Notes: generated by a model from the sequence alone, not told the origin. DNA of 64,000 bases from Paracoccus sp. MA (GCF_020990385.1 NZ_CP087597.1:1077001-1141000), one strand, 5' to 3'. Positions 52,071-59,752 are shown, numbered from the stretch's first letter. Made by a program: numbers and translations.

Positions 52071-52275
52071 CGACGACGCGCCCGATCTTTCCACGCCCTA
52101 CTGGCAGAAGCGCGCCGTCAAGGCCACCGTCCAGCGCGGCCGGCCGAAACTGGACAATCCGAAGGTCAGCACCACGATCCGCCTCAGCCCCGAGGTGATC
52201 GAGTATTTCAAGGCCGGCGGCCCCGGTTGGCAGAGCCGCATTGACGAAGCCTTGCGCAAGGTCGCCGGGGTTTGA
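52033..52275 (+). CDS. brnA: BrnA family antitoxin
   Basis: An 80-residue antitoxin. The C-terminal RHH DNA-binding domain (KVSTTIRLSPEVIEYFKAGGPGWQSRIDEALRKV) is the BrnA signature; the N-terminal half binds BrnT. It overlaps the toxin gene, so the two are cotranslated. BrnA represses its own promoter in the Brucella prototype. Confidence 0.9.
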   Translation: MPANRKPMPPDFDDDAPDLSTPYWQKRAVKATVQRGRPKLDNPKVSTTIRLSPEVIEYFKAGGPGWQSRIDEALRKVAGV

Positions 52276-52284
52276 GCCCCCAGA

Positions 52285-52815
52285 CTACCCCAGCCTGCGC
52301 GGATCGCTCAGCGGATGCTCCGGATCCTCGGTCGAGACGACGCCGCCGATTACCCGCATCATCACCGTTCCGGTCCCCGTGCCGTTGATGGTCAGGTAGA
52401 GGTGCGGTGCCGAAAGAACGACGCTGGCCTGAACGTTGAAGAAGCGCCGGACGGCGGCCTTCCGGTTGGACAAGGCCGATAGCGGCACGCCCGACGACAA
52501 AAGGCGGCCGCCGCCCCTCGCGGCGTCGAGCGTGCGGACGTCGATGGCTACATCGCCCAGGTCCCCGCCGCGGTGATCGAAAAACACGATCTCGTTGAGG
52601 ACATACTTGCCCTGCGCCCAGATCGGCACGACCAGGTTGGCCGGGTCGCTGCTGGCGAGGTCGATGAGGGCGCCGCCGATGGCATCGACCGAGACGAGAT
52701 GCCCGCCGTCCCGGCTCAGCCGCAGCCGGCCGGATGTGGTCAGCCGGCGTTGCGGGGCGGACCGGGGCGCCGACGACATGCCCGCGCCGCCCGGCGGATA
52801 GCTGATGAAACTCAC
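52285..52815 (-). CDS. prophage late-region protein (176 aa)
   Basis: A beta-rich protein beginning MSFISYPPGGAGMSSAP and containing ALIDLASSDPANLVVPIWAQGKYVLNEIVFFD and TINGTGTGTVMMRVIGGV. It may be a minor virion component. It uses GTG, overlapping the stop of the truncated upstream gene (GTGA), so it was the next gene of the same late operon before the IS insertion. Confidence 0.6.
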   Translation of the reverse strand: MSFISYPPGGAGMSSAPRSAPQRRLTTSGRLRLSRDGGHLVSVDAIGGALIDLASSDPANLVVPIWAQGKYVLNEIVFFDHRGGDLGDVAIDVRTLDAARGGGRLLSSGVPLSALSNRKAAVRRFFNVQASVVLSAPHLYLTINGTGTGTVMMRVIGGVVSTEDPEHPLSDPRRLG

Positions 52816-52965
52816 GGCGATACTCCTTCGAAGCGGGACAGTTTGAGTCCGGCACCCTGTAGTCGCGCCTTGACCGGGGCATAGGACAGCCGCGCCATGG
52901 GCACGCCGGAAACCACCGACTCTACAGCGACCTGTCCCACGGCCTCACCCACGGCGCAGAGAAAC
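52812..52965 (-). pseudogene. 3' fragment of a late prophage gene cut by IS21
   Basis: Fifty in-frame codons run from the IS end to a TGA at 52812-52814. The product ends in KLSRFEGVSP and includes VGEAVGQVAVESVVSG. No start codon remains. Translational overlap with the next gene shows it was a real gene. It ends at the insertion sequence and its 5' part is not on the other side. Confidence 0.7.
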
Positions 52966-53095
52966 TGTCAATCGGCACGCAACTTTGACCCCCTTTCGGC
53001 GCCCAATAATGACCCCGCTTGGTCAGCACGGGTAGCTGGCCCGATGCGGTGTAGCCTCCATACAGCGCAACCGGATCGGGCCAGCGGCGTCTCGG

Positions 53096-53824
53096 TCATT
53101 CCCGCGTCTTGAAGCGCCAGCTCTCGTTGCCGGTCTCGACGATGTCACAGTGATGGGTCAGTCGGTCGAGGAGCGCCGTTGTCATCTTCGCGTCTCCGAA
53201 GACGGTCGGCCATTCGCCGAAGTCGAGGTTCGTCGTCACGATGATCGAGGTGCGTTCGTAAAGGCGACTGATGAGGTGGAACAGGAGCTGGCCACCCGTC
53301 TGGGCGAACGGCAGATATCCCAACTCGTCGAGGATCAGGAAGTCGAGGCGGCACAGGAGATCCGCAGTGCGTCCCTGTCGGTCGGCGCGGGCTTCGGCGT
53401 CCAGCTTGTTCACCAGGTCCACGACGTTGAAGAAGCGGCCGCGCTTGCCACGGCGGATGCAGGCCCGGGCGATGCTGACGGCAAGGTGGGATTTGCCGGT
53501 CCCGGTGCCGCCGATGAGGACGACGTTACGCTGATGCTCGAGGAACTCTCCGGAGGCCAGATCGCGCACCAGCGTTTCGTTTACGGGCGTGTCTTCGAAG
53601 CTGAACTCGTCGACTTCCTTGGCCAAGGGCAGCTTGGCGATGGTCATCTGGTATTTGATCGAGCGAGCTTGTTTCTCGCTGATCTCGGCGTTCAGCAGGT
53701 CGCCCACGATTTGCTGCGGTTCGTGCTGTCGCTTCACCGCCGTGGCGATGATCTCATCGTAGGCGGCCTTCATGCCGTAGAGCTTCAACTGGCCCATCGC
53801 GTCCAGCACCTGTGATCTTTCCAT
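53096..53824 (-). CDS. istB: IstB transposition helper ATPase
   Basis: A 242-residue AAA+ ATPase. Walker A is [11 protein letters not shown] (about residues 105-115), Walker B is [12 protein letters not shown], and NLDFGEW follows sensor 1. It organises target capture and helps the IstA transposase. It overlaps istA by about 70 bases, as in other IS21 elements. Confidence 0.95.
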   Translation of the reverse strand: MERSQVLDAMGQLKLYGMKAAYDEIIATAVKRQHEPQQIVGDLLNAEISEKQARSIKYQMTIAKLPLAKEVDEFSFEDTPVNETLVRDLASGEFLEHQRNVVLIGGTGTGKSHLAVSIARACIRRGKRGRFFNVVDLVNKLDAEARADRQGRTADLLCRLDFLILDELGYLPFAQTGGQLLFHLISRLYERTSIIVTTNLDFGEWPTVFGDAKMTTALLDRLTHHCDIVETGNESWRFKTRE

Positions 53825-55322
53825 GGCGGGGTCTCCTGAGGCTGTCGTAGCGTTTGCAGTCGGCCACGGGCTCGCAGGTCAGGCGCAACGCGTCCGGCGT
53901 GGCGATGGTCAACGGAGGTGGTGGCTCGCGATGTCGGGCCAGGATGTTCAGAACGACCGATGCCGCCGGGGCGCCTTCGGTCAGGGCCTCGACGCAGGCA
54001 GCCTCGACGGCTTCCAGTCCATCCGTTGGGATCATGCTCAGGATCTGGACCATCTGACGGTCACCGTTCGGCACGCGCCCCAGCTTACGCTGGACGCGTC
54101 GTATCGCCGGCGGCAGTTCCCATTCCTTGAAGGGAGCGCCGTTTCGAAGGGCGCCGGGCTTGCGGGCCAGCACCGGGATGTAGTGCAGCGGGTCATAGAT
54201 GGCCTTGTCGCGCCCGAAGGCGCGGTCGTGCCGGCCGACGATCTTGCCGTCCTGCCAGACCTCGACCCGCTCGGCATAGGCGCGGATCTCGACCGGACGG
54301 CCGACGGCGCGACCATCGACCGAGTAGCGGTTCTTGTCGAACCTAACGAGGCAGGTCTTGGACACCGAGGCCGGCACGGCATGGAATCCGTCGAAAGGGC
54401 CGACGTAGGGCACCAGGCTCGCCCGCTCATCCTGGAACACGTCCCAGATTGTCCGATCACGCAATTCCTGGTGCGGATGGGCCTTGGCCCAGGCAATACA
54501 GCGATCCTGAAGCCAGGCGTTGAGTTCCGCGTAGCTCTTGAAGCGCGGCCGCGGCACGAAGAACCGCCGCCGGACAACGCCAACCTGGTTCTCTACTTGT
54601 CCCTTCTCCCAGCCGGACGCGGGGGTGCAGGCGACGGGATCGACAAGGTAGTGTCCGCACATCTGCTGGAACCGGCGATTATACGCGCGGTCGCGGCCGA
54701 CGAAGATCGTGTCCACCGCCGTCTTCATGTTGTCGTAGATCCCACGCGCACAGGCGCCGCCGAAGAAGGCAAAGGCCTTGTCATGGGCATCGAACACCAT
54801 TTCCTGCGTCTCTCGCGGGTAGGCCCGGACGAACAGCATCCGGCTATGACAAAGCCGGACGTGAGCCACCTTCACCGTGGTGGTCACGCCGTCGATCAGA
54901 ACGACCTCGTGACTCCAGTCGAACTGGTAGGCTTCACCCGGATCGAAGCTCAGTGGCACATAGGCGGCGGCTGACGCTTCCTGCTCCGCCTGCGACCACG
55001 AAGCCGCATAGCGTCGGACCGCGTCGTAGCCGCCGTCATATCCGAGGGCCCTGAGCTCTTCGAAAATCCGGATGCGGGTCAGCCGCTCGCGCTTCGGCTT
55101 GCGCGCATTCGCCGCCAGCATCTCGTCGAGCTTGCCTTTCCAGGGACCGATCTTCGGCTGCGGTTGGACGGTTCGCTCGTAAGTCATCTCCGTTGCGCCG
55201 GACCGGATCACCTTCCGAACCGTGTTCCGCGATACCCGCAGCTCTCGGCAGATATGCTTGATCGACTTCTTGTCCTGGAAATACGCCCGGCGGATCTTCG
55301 CAATCGTCTCCACAACCAGCAT
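53754..55322 (-). CDS. istA: IstA transposase
   Basis: A 522-residue transposase. The N-terminal HTH ([21 protein letters not shown]) is followed by the DDE catalytic core ([38 protein letters not shown]) and an Mu-type C-terminal domain ([14 protein letters not shown]). Both ends of the element and the frame are intact, so it may still be active. Confidence 0.95.
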   Translation of the reverse strand: MLVVETIAKIRRAYFQDKKSIKHICRELRVSRNTVRKVIRSGATEMTYERTVQPQPKIGPWKGKLDEMLAANARKPKRERLTRIRIFEELRALGYDGGYDAVRRYAASWSQAEQEASAAAYVPLSFDPGEAYQFDWSHEVVLIDGVTTTVKVAHVRLCHSRMLFVRAYPRETQEMVFDAHDKAFAFFGGACARGIYDNMKTAVDTIFVGRDRAYNRRFQQMCGHYLVDPVACTPASGWEKGQVENQVGVVRRRFFVPRPRFKSYAELNAWLQDRCIAWAKAHPHQELRDRTIWDVFQDERASLVPYVGPFDGFHAVPASVSKTCLVRFDKNRYSVDGRAVGRPVEIRAYAERVEVWQDGKIVGRHDRAFGRDKAIYDPLHYIPVLARKPGALRNGAPFKEWELPPAIRRVQRKLGRVPNGDRQMVQILSMIPTDGLEAVEAACVEALTEGAPAASVVLNILARHREPPPPLTIATPDALRLTCEPVADCKRYDSLRRPRHGKITGAGRDGPVEALRHEGRLR

Positions 55323-55434
55323 CCCACACTGTGCCCCCCGATAGCCTCGGAGGCATCATGACCATCAGCGTAAGGGGGTCATTTTTGGAAGCCGATTACC
55401 CCGTTACGGGGTCAATTTTGCACGCCGGTTCACA

Positions 55435-55665
55435 GGACAGCGCGTTATCGAGGTCAAACCGGCGGCGGGACGGCGGGCAGAACGTCACCAGCACGTCAAC
55501 GGCGATTGCATCGACTGGGCGGATCTTCTCGGCCTCGCACAGCGCCCAGCAGGCCAGCTTGTAGCCCTTGGCTGCCGATGCCTTGCGACGCCATTGCCCC
55601 TGCCCGCTTGCGTTCGGGCTGGTGGCGCGGGGAGGCCATGGCAGGCATACTTTGGCGAGGATCAT
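55435..55665 (-). pseudogene. RusA family resolvase, C-terminally truncated
   Basis: The first 77 codons survive: LPWPPRATSPNA is the N-terminal core and SRRRFDLDNALS includes the catalytic FDLDN. A normal RusA-type resolvase has about 120-130 residues, so the last third is missing and the open frame runs 12 codons into the IS. The missing 3' part is not on the other side of the IS. Confidence 0.75.
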
Positions 55666-55898
55666 ATCAGGCTTTCCTGCCGAGGGTCCGGTGCAGCGAC
55701 AGATACCGCTCTGCCGCGTCCTTTCGACGGTTGCTCAGGCGGTAGGCTCTCGCGGTCAGGTCCGGCGTGGTAGGTTTCGCGCCAGTGAGCCTCGGCGTCG
55801 GCTCGATGCGCCGAGCAAGCCCAGAACGTGCCTCGGTCGCTGCTGCCATCAGGCGCTGAAAAGCCGAACGGCGCGACGGCTCCGCACCTTCCGCACAT
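55662..55898 (-). CDS. prophage zinc-finger-like protein (78 aa)
   Basis: The N-terminus (MCGRCGAVAPFGF) and WACSAHRADAEAHWRETY give a CxxC...CxxH pattern suited to zinc. AAGG lies upstream of this ATG; a longer start at 55979 adds an out-of-frame-like basic stretch. Its stop overlaps rusA as ATGA. No precise family known. Confidence 0.6.
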   Translation of the reverse strand: MCGRCGAVAPFGFSAPDGSSDRGTFWACSAHRADAEAHWRETYHAGPDRESLPPEQPSKGRGRAVSVAAPDPRQESLI

Positions 55899-55938
55899 GT
55901 GCTGCCTTGGCGGCTTTGCGTTTGCCGAGGCGTCATAT

Positions 55939-56175
55939 CTAGGCGCCCTGCTTGAGGACGAACGACTGCGGCGCGTCATCGAACAGGCCCTTGTCCATAG
56001 GTTCCAGATCGCCCCGCAGCTTCATCATCGTGCGGTTGGGGATGGCCTGCCCTGTGGATTTCAGGGTGTAGAGCAAGCCTTGCTTGGCGGGCTGTTCGTC
56101 AAAGCGGCGAAGCGTGACCATGATGCAGTCGCCGGATTCCAGCGCCGAACGAACGGCGTTAATCCCGATGGGCAT
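55939..56175 (-). CDS. prophage hypothetical protein (78 aa)
   Basis: A small protein beginning MPIGINAVRSALESGDCIMVTLRRF, with beta-rich centre and KGLFDDAPQSFVLKQ near its end. It overlaps the upstream gene by 17 bases. It lies in the minus-strand early operon led by cro. Function unknown. Confidence 0.65.
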   Translation of the reverse strand: MPIGINAVRSALESGDCIMVTLRRFDEQPAKQGLLYTLKSTGQAIPNRTMMKLRGDLEPMDKGLFDDAPQSFVLKQGA

Positions 56176-56332
56176 TGCAGTTCTCCATGGTTTGGGAGAC
56201 GGACAAACGAACCGCGGCGCGAATGTCGTCCCGCGATTTCTGCAAGGTGTAGTGGCGAAGGGCTGAGCCAGACGCCCGAAGGATGGCGTCCGCGATCTGA
56301 TCGCATTGCTCGTCGGTGAGGGTTTCGATCAT
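56159..56332 (-). CDS. prophage hypothetical protein (57 aa)
   Basis: A 57-residue helical protein (MIETLTDEQCDQIADAILRAS). Its ATG overlaps the stop of the upstream gene (ATGA), so it belongs to the cro operon. It may be a small DNA- or protein-binding accessory. Not recognised. Confidence 0.6.
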   Translation of the reverse strand: MIETLTDEQCDQIADAILRASGSALRHYTLQKSRDDIRAAVRLSVSQTMENCNAHRD

Positions 56333-56505
56333 GCCGCCCTCGCCTGCTGGATGATGGACGCGAGGACGCCGTTGCGGCGCATTGCCTCGACGTGGCGGCG
56401 GATCAGGCTCACGTCCAAGCCGTGTTGGCAGGCGATATCCTCGACGCCCAGGCCAGCGATCAGGCCGGCAACCGTGAGCTTGTAGCTTTGGGGTGCGCGC
56501 ATCAT
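56329..56505 (-). CDS. prophage small HTH-like protein (58 aa)
   Basis: Too short for the usual cutoff but well supported: start and stop each overlap neighbours by ATGA. The product is MMRAPQSYKLTVAGLIAGLG and continues VEDIACQHGLDVSLIRRHVE, which has helix-turn-helix spacing. It may be a second small regulator of the early region. Confidence 0.65.
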   Translation of the reverse strand: MMRAPQSYKLTVAGLIAGLGVEDIACQHGLDVSLIRRHVEAMRRNGVLASIIQQARAA

Positions 56506-56771
56506 GCCGCACCTCGCTTTCCGGCTTGGGTGTTGCGGCGTTGCACTTGACGGGTGGGGGATCGCTCCCCACGTGCCAAGGCATGCACCCCACTGTTTTG
56601 CTTCATGTGTTCCCGGATGCGATCAGCCACCTTCATCGTCGGGCTGGCTTCGCCGTCCTTCCACTTCTGCCATTGACCCCACTGCGCGTTGATCGCATCG
56701 CGCAGCAGCTTCTGAGGGCTGATCCCGGCCCGGGCGCAGTAAGCCTCAATGTCTGAGATGAGTTGTTCCAT
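56502..56771 (-). CDS. cro: Cro-like early regulator (89 aa)
   Basis: The protein begins MEQLISDIEAYCARAGISPQK and contains LRDAINAQWGQWQKWKDGEASPTMKVADRIREH, consistent with a compact HTH repressor. It heads the minus-strand early operon and is divergent from cI. A TTGCCT-N17-CATAAT promoter is in the gap, and its predicted start is at or next to this ATG. Confidence 0.75.
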   Translation of the reverse strand: MEQLISDIEAYCARAGISPQKLLRDAINAQWGQWQKWKDGEASPTMKVADRIREHMKQNSGVHALARGERSPTRQVQRRNTQAGKRGAA

Positions 56772-56778
56772 GGCCGGC

Positions 56779-56856
56779 ATTATGGGGGAACACCCCCACT
56801 TAGGCAAGGGGAACTTCCCCATCGCGGCCAGTTATCATGTGGGGTATTTTCCCCAC
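56779..56856. promoter_or_regulatory. cro/cI control region with operators OA, OB, OC
   Basis: OA is ATGGGGGAACACCCCCAC (56782-56799), OB is AAGGGGAACTTCCCCAT (56806-56822), and OC is GTGGGGTATTTTCCCCAC (56839-56856). OA covers the spacer and part of the -10 of the cro promoter (minus: TTGCCT 56807-56802, CATAAT 56784-56779), OB touches its -35, and OC covers the cI -10 (TATTTT 56845-56850). Confidence 0.75.
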
Positions 56857-57519
56857 ATGGAAAAACAGCACCTTGATGCCTTCGTTCGCGGCCTGAAAAT
56901 TGCAATGGACGCGGACGGATGGAAGATGAAGCCGTTGTCTCTGGCCGCCGGAATGGGCGAGTCCGGCGTTCGCGATCTATTCCGAAACGATTCTTCGCCT
57001 AAGGTGGTCAACGCCTACGCATTGGCTTCCGTCTTGGGGCGGTCAATTGATGAACTGGTGCGCATCGGCGAGGCCGGTTCCATGGATGTGATCCCGGCCC
57101 GAGCGGTCATTGCTGTTGCCGGGCAGGTGGGGGCCGGCGCCAAGGTTGAGTTGGTGGACGCATACGAGAAAGGCGATGGGATCTACCATGTCGCCTGCCC
57201 GCCGCAGATCAGCCCCAAAGGGATCGTTGCCGTCGAAGTGGTCGGGGACAGCATGATGCCAGCCTATCAGCCCGGCTCGATTCTCTTCTACTCACGCGAT
57301 GCCCTAGGAGTCCCGACCGAGGCTATCGGGAAGGTATGCGTCTGTGAGGACGAGGACGGAAAAGTTTGGGTCAAGCAGGTAAAGGTCGGTCGAGAGGACG
57401 GCAAGTTCAGCCTGCTTTCGATCAACCCGGAAACCGAGAACATGCACGGCGTTCGGCTAAAGTGGGCCGCGCCTGTTCGGTTGAGCTTGCCGCCCGAGTT
57501 CGTGCAGCGGGTAGACTGA
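56857..57519 (+). CDS. cI: CI-like repressor, S24 (LexA-type) peptidase
   Basis: A 220-residue repressor. The N-terminal HTH (KPLSLAAGMGESGVRDLFRNDSS) is followed by the cleavage site A88-G89 in AVAGQVG, then VVGDSMMPAYQPG with the serine (S132) and WVKQVKV with the lysine (K173). It should self-cleave when RecA is activated. The ATG directly follows operator OC and lacks a ribosome-binding site, so the message is probably leaderless. Confidence 0.92.
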   Translation: MEKQHLDAFVRGLKIAMDADGWKMKPLSLAAGMGESGVRDLFRNDSSPKVVNAYALASVLGRSIDELVRIGEAGSMDVIPARAVIAVAGQVGAGAKVELVDAYEKGDGIYHVACPPQISPKGIVAVEVVGDSMMPAYQPGSILFYSRDALGVPTEAIGKVCVCEDEDGKVWVKQVKVGREDGKFSLLSINPETENMHGVRLKWAAPVRLSLPPEFVQRVD

Positions 57520-57526
57520 GACGCCC

Positions 57527-57751
57527 ATGCCCATCGACCACGACCAGGAGGATGCTGAGCAAGTCGCGATAGCCGCCCGCGTGGTGCTGGGGCTGGTGCG
57601 CAGCCTGGTCGAGCATCCGGGGTCCGTAGAGATGAAGGCCCTGCCCTTCCTGCTGCTGGAAGCGGCCGAGGAACGCCACCGCCAGGGCGACTATGGCGCC
57701 GAGCGGATGCTGTGTGACTGGGCGGATGTGTTGAGGGACTGGGAGGGTTAG
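57527..57751 (+). CDS. prophage hypothetical protein (74 aa)
   Basis: A 74-residue acidic protein (MPIDHDQEDAEQVAIAARVV) with two likely helices. It follows cI by seven bases and may share its message. A helical partner for the next gene is possible. Not recognised. Confidence 0.6.
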   Translation: MPIDHDQEDAEQVAIAARVVLGLVRSLVEHPGSVEMKALPFLLLEAAEERHRQGDYGAERMLCDWADVLRDWEG

Positions 57752-57753
57752 CT

Positions 57754-57948
57754 ATGCCAGAACAAACCGCCGAGCAGGCCCTGCGCGCCGCGCTGCTGGA
57801 GACGCTGGTGAACATGGGAACGGTGCTGCTGACCTCGCCGGAAGGGCGGGCCGAGGCGGCGCGGTCGATGCTGGACCAGGCCGAGCGGGCGCACCCCGCC
57901 GTGGCCGAGGTGTTCAGGGAGGCGGCGGAGAGGCTTCGATCCCCTTGA
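57754..57948 (+). CDS. prophage hypothetical protein (64 aa)
   Basis: A 64-residue helical protein beginning MPEQTAEQALRAALLETLVN. It follows the preceding gene by two bases; its stop overlaps the DUF3800 TTG start (TTGA). The tight packing suggests an operon ending in the DUF3800 gene. Confidence 0.6.
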   Translation: MPEQTAEQALRAALLETLVNMGTVLLTSPEGRAEAARSMLDQAERAHPAVAEVFREAAERLRSP

Positions 57949-58649
57949 GTGAATCGTATAATGTCTATGTAGACGAAAGCAGCCAGACGAAATCCCGCTA
58001 CCTGATAATTGGCGGCGTTATTCTTCGAGCGTCTGAGGAGCCAGAAATACTGGCTCGACTTAGCGCAGCGAGATTGCCGGACTTGCCCAAGGGTGAGTTG
58101 AAGTGGGGCAAGGTATCCCGTGCCAAGCTGGAAGCGTATAAGCGTGTCTGCGACGTTCTGTTCCAGTATGACCGTCTGCACTACTATTGCGTGGTCGTAG
58201 ACCGGCAGAAGCAGCGCCATGAAGACTTCAACGGCGGCTCATCGGATGTAGGGTTCAATAAAGAAATCTACCAGTTAGCGAACAAACTGGCGAAGCATTA
58301 CACCAGCGGACCGTTCAACCTGTATCTTGATCAGCGATCCACGAACAACACGCCGGAGGAACTGCGGATCATCTTGAACAGGGGCCGGGCTAGAGCCGGT
58401 GATGCTCGACGCCATCCCTTCCGAAGGTGCCAGTTTTTGTGCTCGAAAAGCACTCCGATGCTGGCGTTGCCAGACTTGATGAATGGCGCGCTGGCCTATC
58501 GCCTGAACGCACGAGACACTGCCGAAGGCGCTAGCTCATCGAAGCAGGACCTTTGTCGGCATATCCTCGGGCGAGCTTCTGTCCAGAACCCATTTCAGGA
58601 CACTGCCGTGACAGGAAAGTTCTGCATCTGGCATCGCCGGCTAAGATGA
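57945..58649 (+). CDS. DUF3800 domain protein
   Basis: A 234-residue protein. The N-terminus YNVYVDESSQTKSRYLIIGGV has the conserved DES of DUF3800, with FNLYLDQRSTNN providing a second acidic strand, as in RNase H-like folds. The TTG at 57945 is the only start near the domain. The product belongs to a family often encoded by mobile elements and suspected in defence. A cloverleaf-like RNA begins five bases after its stop. Base composition is lower in GC than the neighbours. Confidence 0.85.
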   Translation: MSESYNVYVDESSQTKSRYLIIGGVILRASEEPEILARLSAARLPDLPKGELKWGKVSRAKLEAYKRVCDVLFQYDRLHYYCVVVDRQKQRHEDFNGGSSDVGFNKEIYQLANKLAKHYTSGPFNLYLDQRSTNNTPEELRIILNRGRARAGDARRHPFRRCQFLCSKSTPMLALPDLMNGALAYRLNARDTAEGASSSKQDLCRHILGRASVQNPFQDTAVTGKFCIWHRRLR

Positions 58650-58653
58650 AGGG

Positions 58654-58747
58654 TCCGGTGCGGCTGCTGAACCAAATCAGCCCCTACCTGGGGTAGGCTC
58701 GCTTCGCTCTTACGCCCGAAGGCTGGCGGAGGAGGCACCGCACCGGA
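58654..58747 (+). ncRNA. cloverleaf-like structured RNA after DUF3800
   Basis: A closing stem of 10 perfect pairs (TCCGGTGCGG, 58654-58663, with CCGCACCGGA, 58738-58747) encloses three hairpins: GCTGA/TCAGC (58666-58681, ACCAAA loop), CCTACC/GGTAGG (58683-58697) and CTTCG/CGAAG (58702-58721). I recall that RNA motifs named after DUF3800 have been reported near such genes; this layout would fit, but I cannot check which class. Confidence 0.6.
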
Positions 58748-58802
58748 GTGATGGAATCTTATATAGATACTAAGCCAGAGTAAACCGCCAATCCCCACAG
58801 CC

Positions 58803-58827
58803 AGCCCCGCTCCGGCGGGGCTTCTTC
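58803..58827 (+). terminator. intrinsic terminator after the DUF3800 region
   Basis: AGCCCCGC-TCCG-GCGGGGCT is an 8-bp stem followed by TCTTC. It is 56 bases after the end of the cloverleaf-like RNA and would end the cI-DUF3800 transcript. Confidence 0.6.
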
Positions 58828-58887
58828 ATGGCTCAAACGAAAAGCGGCGAGGCTTCCCCCGCCGCCGACTTGCCCATGAACGCGCCG

Positions 58888-59076
58888 CTAGTCGGCCAAG
58901 GCTTCGTATCCCTTGTTCCAGGCATCGACCTTGGCGTCGTGAGCCGCTTGCGCCGCCTTTTCCTTGTCGCGTTTGACTTCGGTAGCGTTGCCGGGGCCGC
59001 CCTCGTTGTCCATGGCATCCACCGCAGTTTGAAGCATCTGGGCCTCGGTTTGCGGGACTTTGCTTTCGCGGACCAT
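58888..59076 (-). CDS. prophage hypothetical protein (62 aa)
   Basis: A 62-residue charged helical protein starting MVRESKVPQTEAQMLQTAVD, with KRDKEKAAQAAHDAKVDAW in the middle. GGAGGAC lies upstream of the ATG. It is isolated on the minus strand between the DUF3800 unit and the early operon. Not recognised. Confidence 0.6.
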   Translation of the reverse strand: MVRESKVPQTEAQMLQTAVDAMDNEGGPGNATEVKRDKEKAAQAAHDAKVDAWNKGYEALAD

Positions 59077-59162
59077 GGCTGGTCCTCCATCACACCACGG
59101 CGAGAATTCCGCCGGGATGATATACTGTAACACGAGTCAGCATTAATAGCACGGACTCATAT

Positions 59163-59186
59163 GCCCGCCTCACCGGCGGGCTTTTT
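59163..59186 (+). terminator. intrinsic terminator before the early operon
   Basis: GCCCGCC-TCACC-GGCGGGC is followed by TTTTT. It would stop plus-strand readthrough from the cI-DUF3800 unit and insulate the CI-controlled promoter downstream. Confidence 0.8.
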
Positions 59187-59274
59187 GCTACGAATCACCC
59201 AGCCCCAGCGGGCCGAGCGGCCGAGTCCCGGCACGGCAGGTATAGCATGGGTGCAGGGATGGCGGAAAACAAAA

Positions 59275-59328
59275 ATGGGGGCGTTCCCCCACTTTGGTGT
59301 TGACGTGGGGGAGTTTCCCCACTACCTT
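59275..59328 (+). promoter_or_regulatory. early-operon promoter with CI operators OD and OE
   Basis: TTGACG (59300-59305) and TACCTT (59323-59328) have a 17-base spacer. OE, GTGGGGGAGTTTCCCCAC (59305-59322), lies exactly within that spacer. OD, ATGGGGGCGTTCCCCCAC (59275-59292), is just upstream. Both match the operators at cro/cI, 2.5 kb away. Repressor bound at OE would block polymerase. Confidence 0.75.
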
Positions 59329-59390
59329 CATCTCACAGCCGGCGACAAAGACGTGCCCGGCCCACCCCCGAGATGGAGGCACCCCCTGCC

Positions 59391-59552
59391 ATGCAAGCCC
59401 CGCTATCCCCCGTCCCGCCCGGCCTGATTGCCGGTCTTTGCCTCGACAACCCGGACGTTGTTGACGCGATCCGGCACTGCTTCATCAGCATGGGCGGCGT
59501 CACGCTTTCCGCCCCGCTTCCCGAGCGCCCGGTGTGTGAGGTCCGGCAATGA
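59391..59552 (+). CDS. prophage small protein (53 aa)
   Basis: A 53-residue product beginning MQAPLSPVPPGLIAGLCLDN, with GGAGG twelve bases upstream and ATGA overlap with the next gene. An in-frame ATG at 59373 would add six residues. It is the first gene of the CI-controlled early operon and is easily missed because of its length. Confidence 0.65.
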   Translation: MQAPLSPVPPGLIAGLCLDNPDVVDAIRHCFISMGGVTLSAPLPERPVCEVRQ

Positions 59553-59752
59553 CCTACCGCAGCCCCGCCGATTACCGCCTGCGCGCCTTCGTCTGGTCCG
59601 CGCTCCTTGCTTGGTCCATCGCTGTATGGATTGCGATCATCGCTTTCATCGCCATCCCGGCCGCCAAGGCCATCGTAGAGGCCGCCAGCAATCCCGCCGC
59701 CTGCGCAGGCTATGCCCGCTCGGATTGCGCTGCTGTCATGGGGGAGCGGTGA
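59549..59752 (+). CDS. prophage small membrane protein (67 aa)
   Basis: A protein with one long hydrophobic segment (VWSALLAWSIAVWIAIIAFIAIP, residues about 15-37) and a Cys-containing periplasmic-like tail. It might act in superinfection exclusion, but only topology supports that. It overlaps both neighbours (ATGA and TGATG). Confidence 0.65.
   Translation: MTYRSPADYRLRAFVWSALLAWSIAVWIAIIAFIAIPAAKAIVEAASNPAACAGYARSDCAAVMGER

Larger units (their letters stand above)
52966..55434 (-). mobile_element. IS21-family insertion sequence
   Basis: The 2,469-bp element contains istA and istB. Its termini TGTCAATCGGCACGCAA and (reverse complement) TGTGAACCGGCGTGCAA are imperfect inverted repeats, each followed by TTGACCCC and a second subterminal repeat with AATGACCCC, as in IS21. 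The flanks (GAGAAAC on the left, GGACAGC on the right) show no target-site duplication. Confidence 0.9.
59077..59390. other. early-operon upstream region
   Basis: No protein gene is seen here. It carries an intrinsic terminator (59163-59186), a CI-type operator pair and a promoter, entered separately. The segment 59187-59274 is neutral sequence. Confidence 0.6.
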
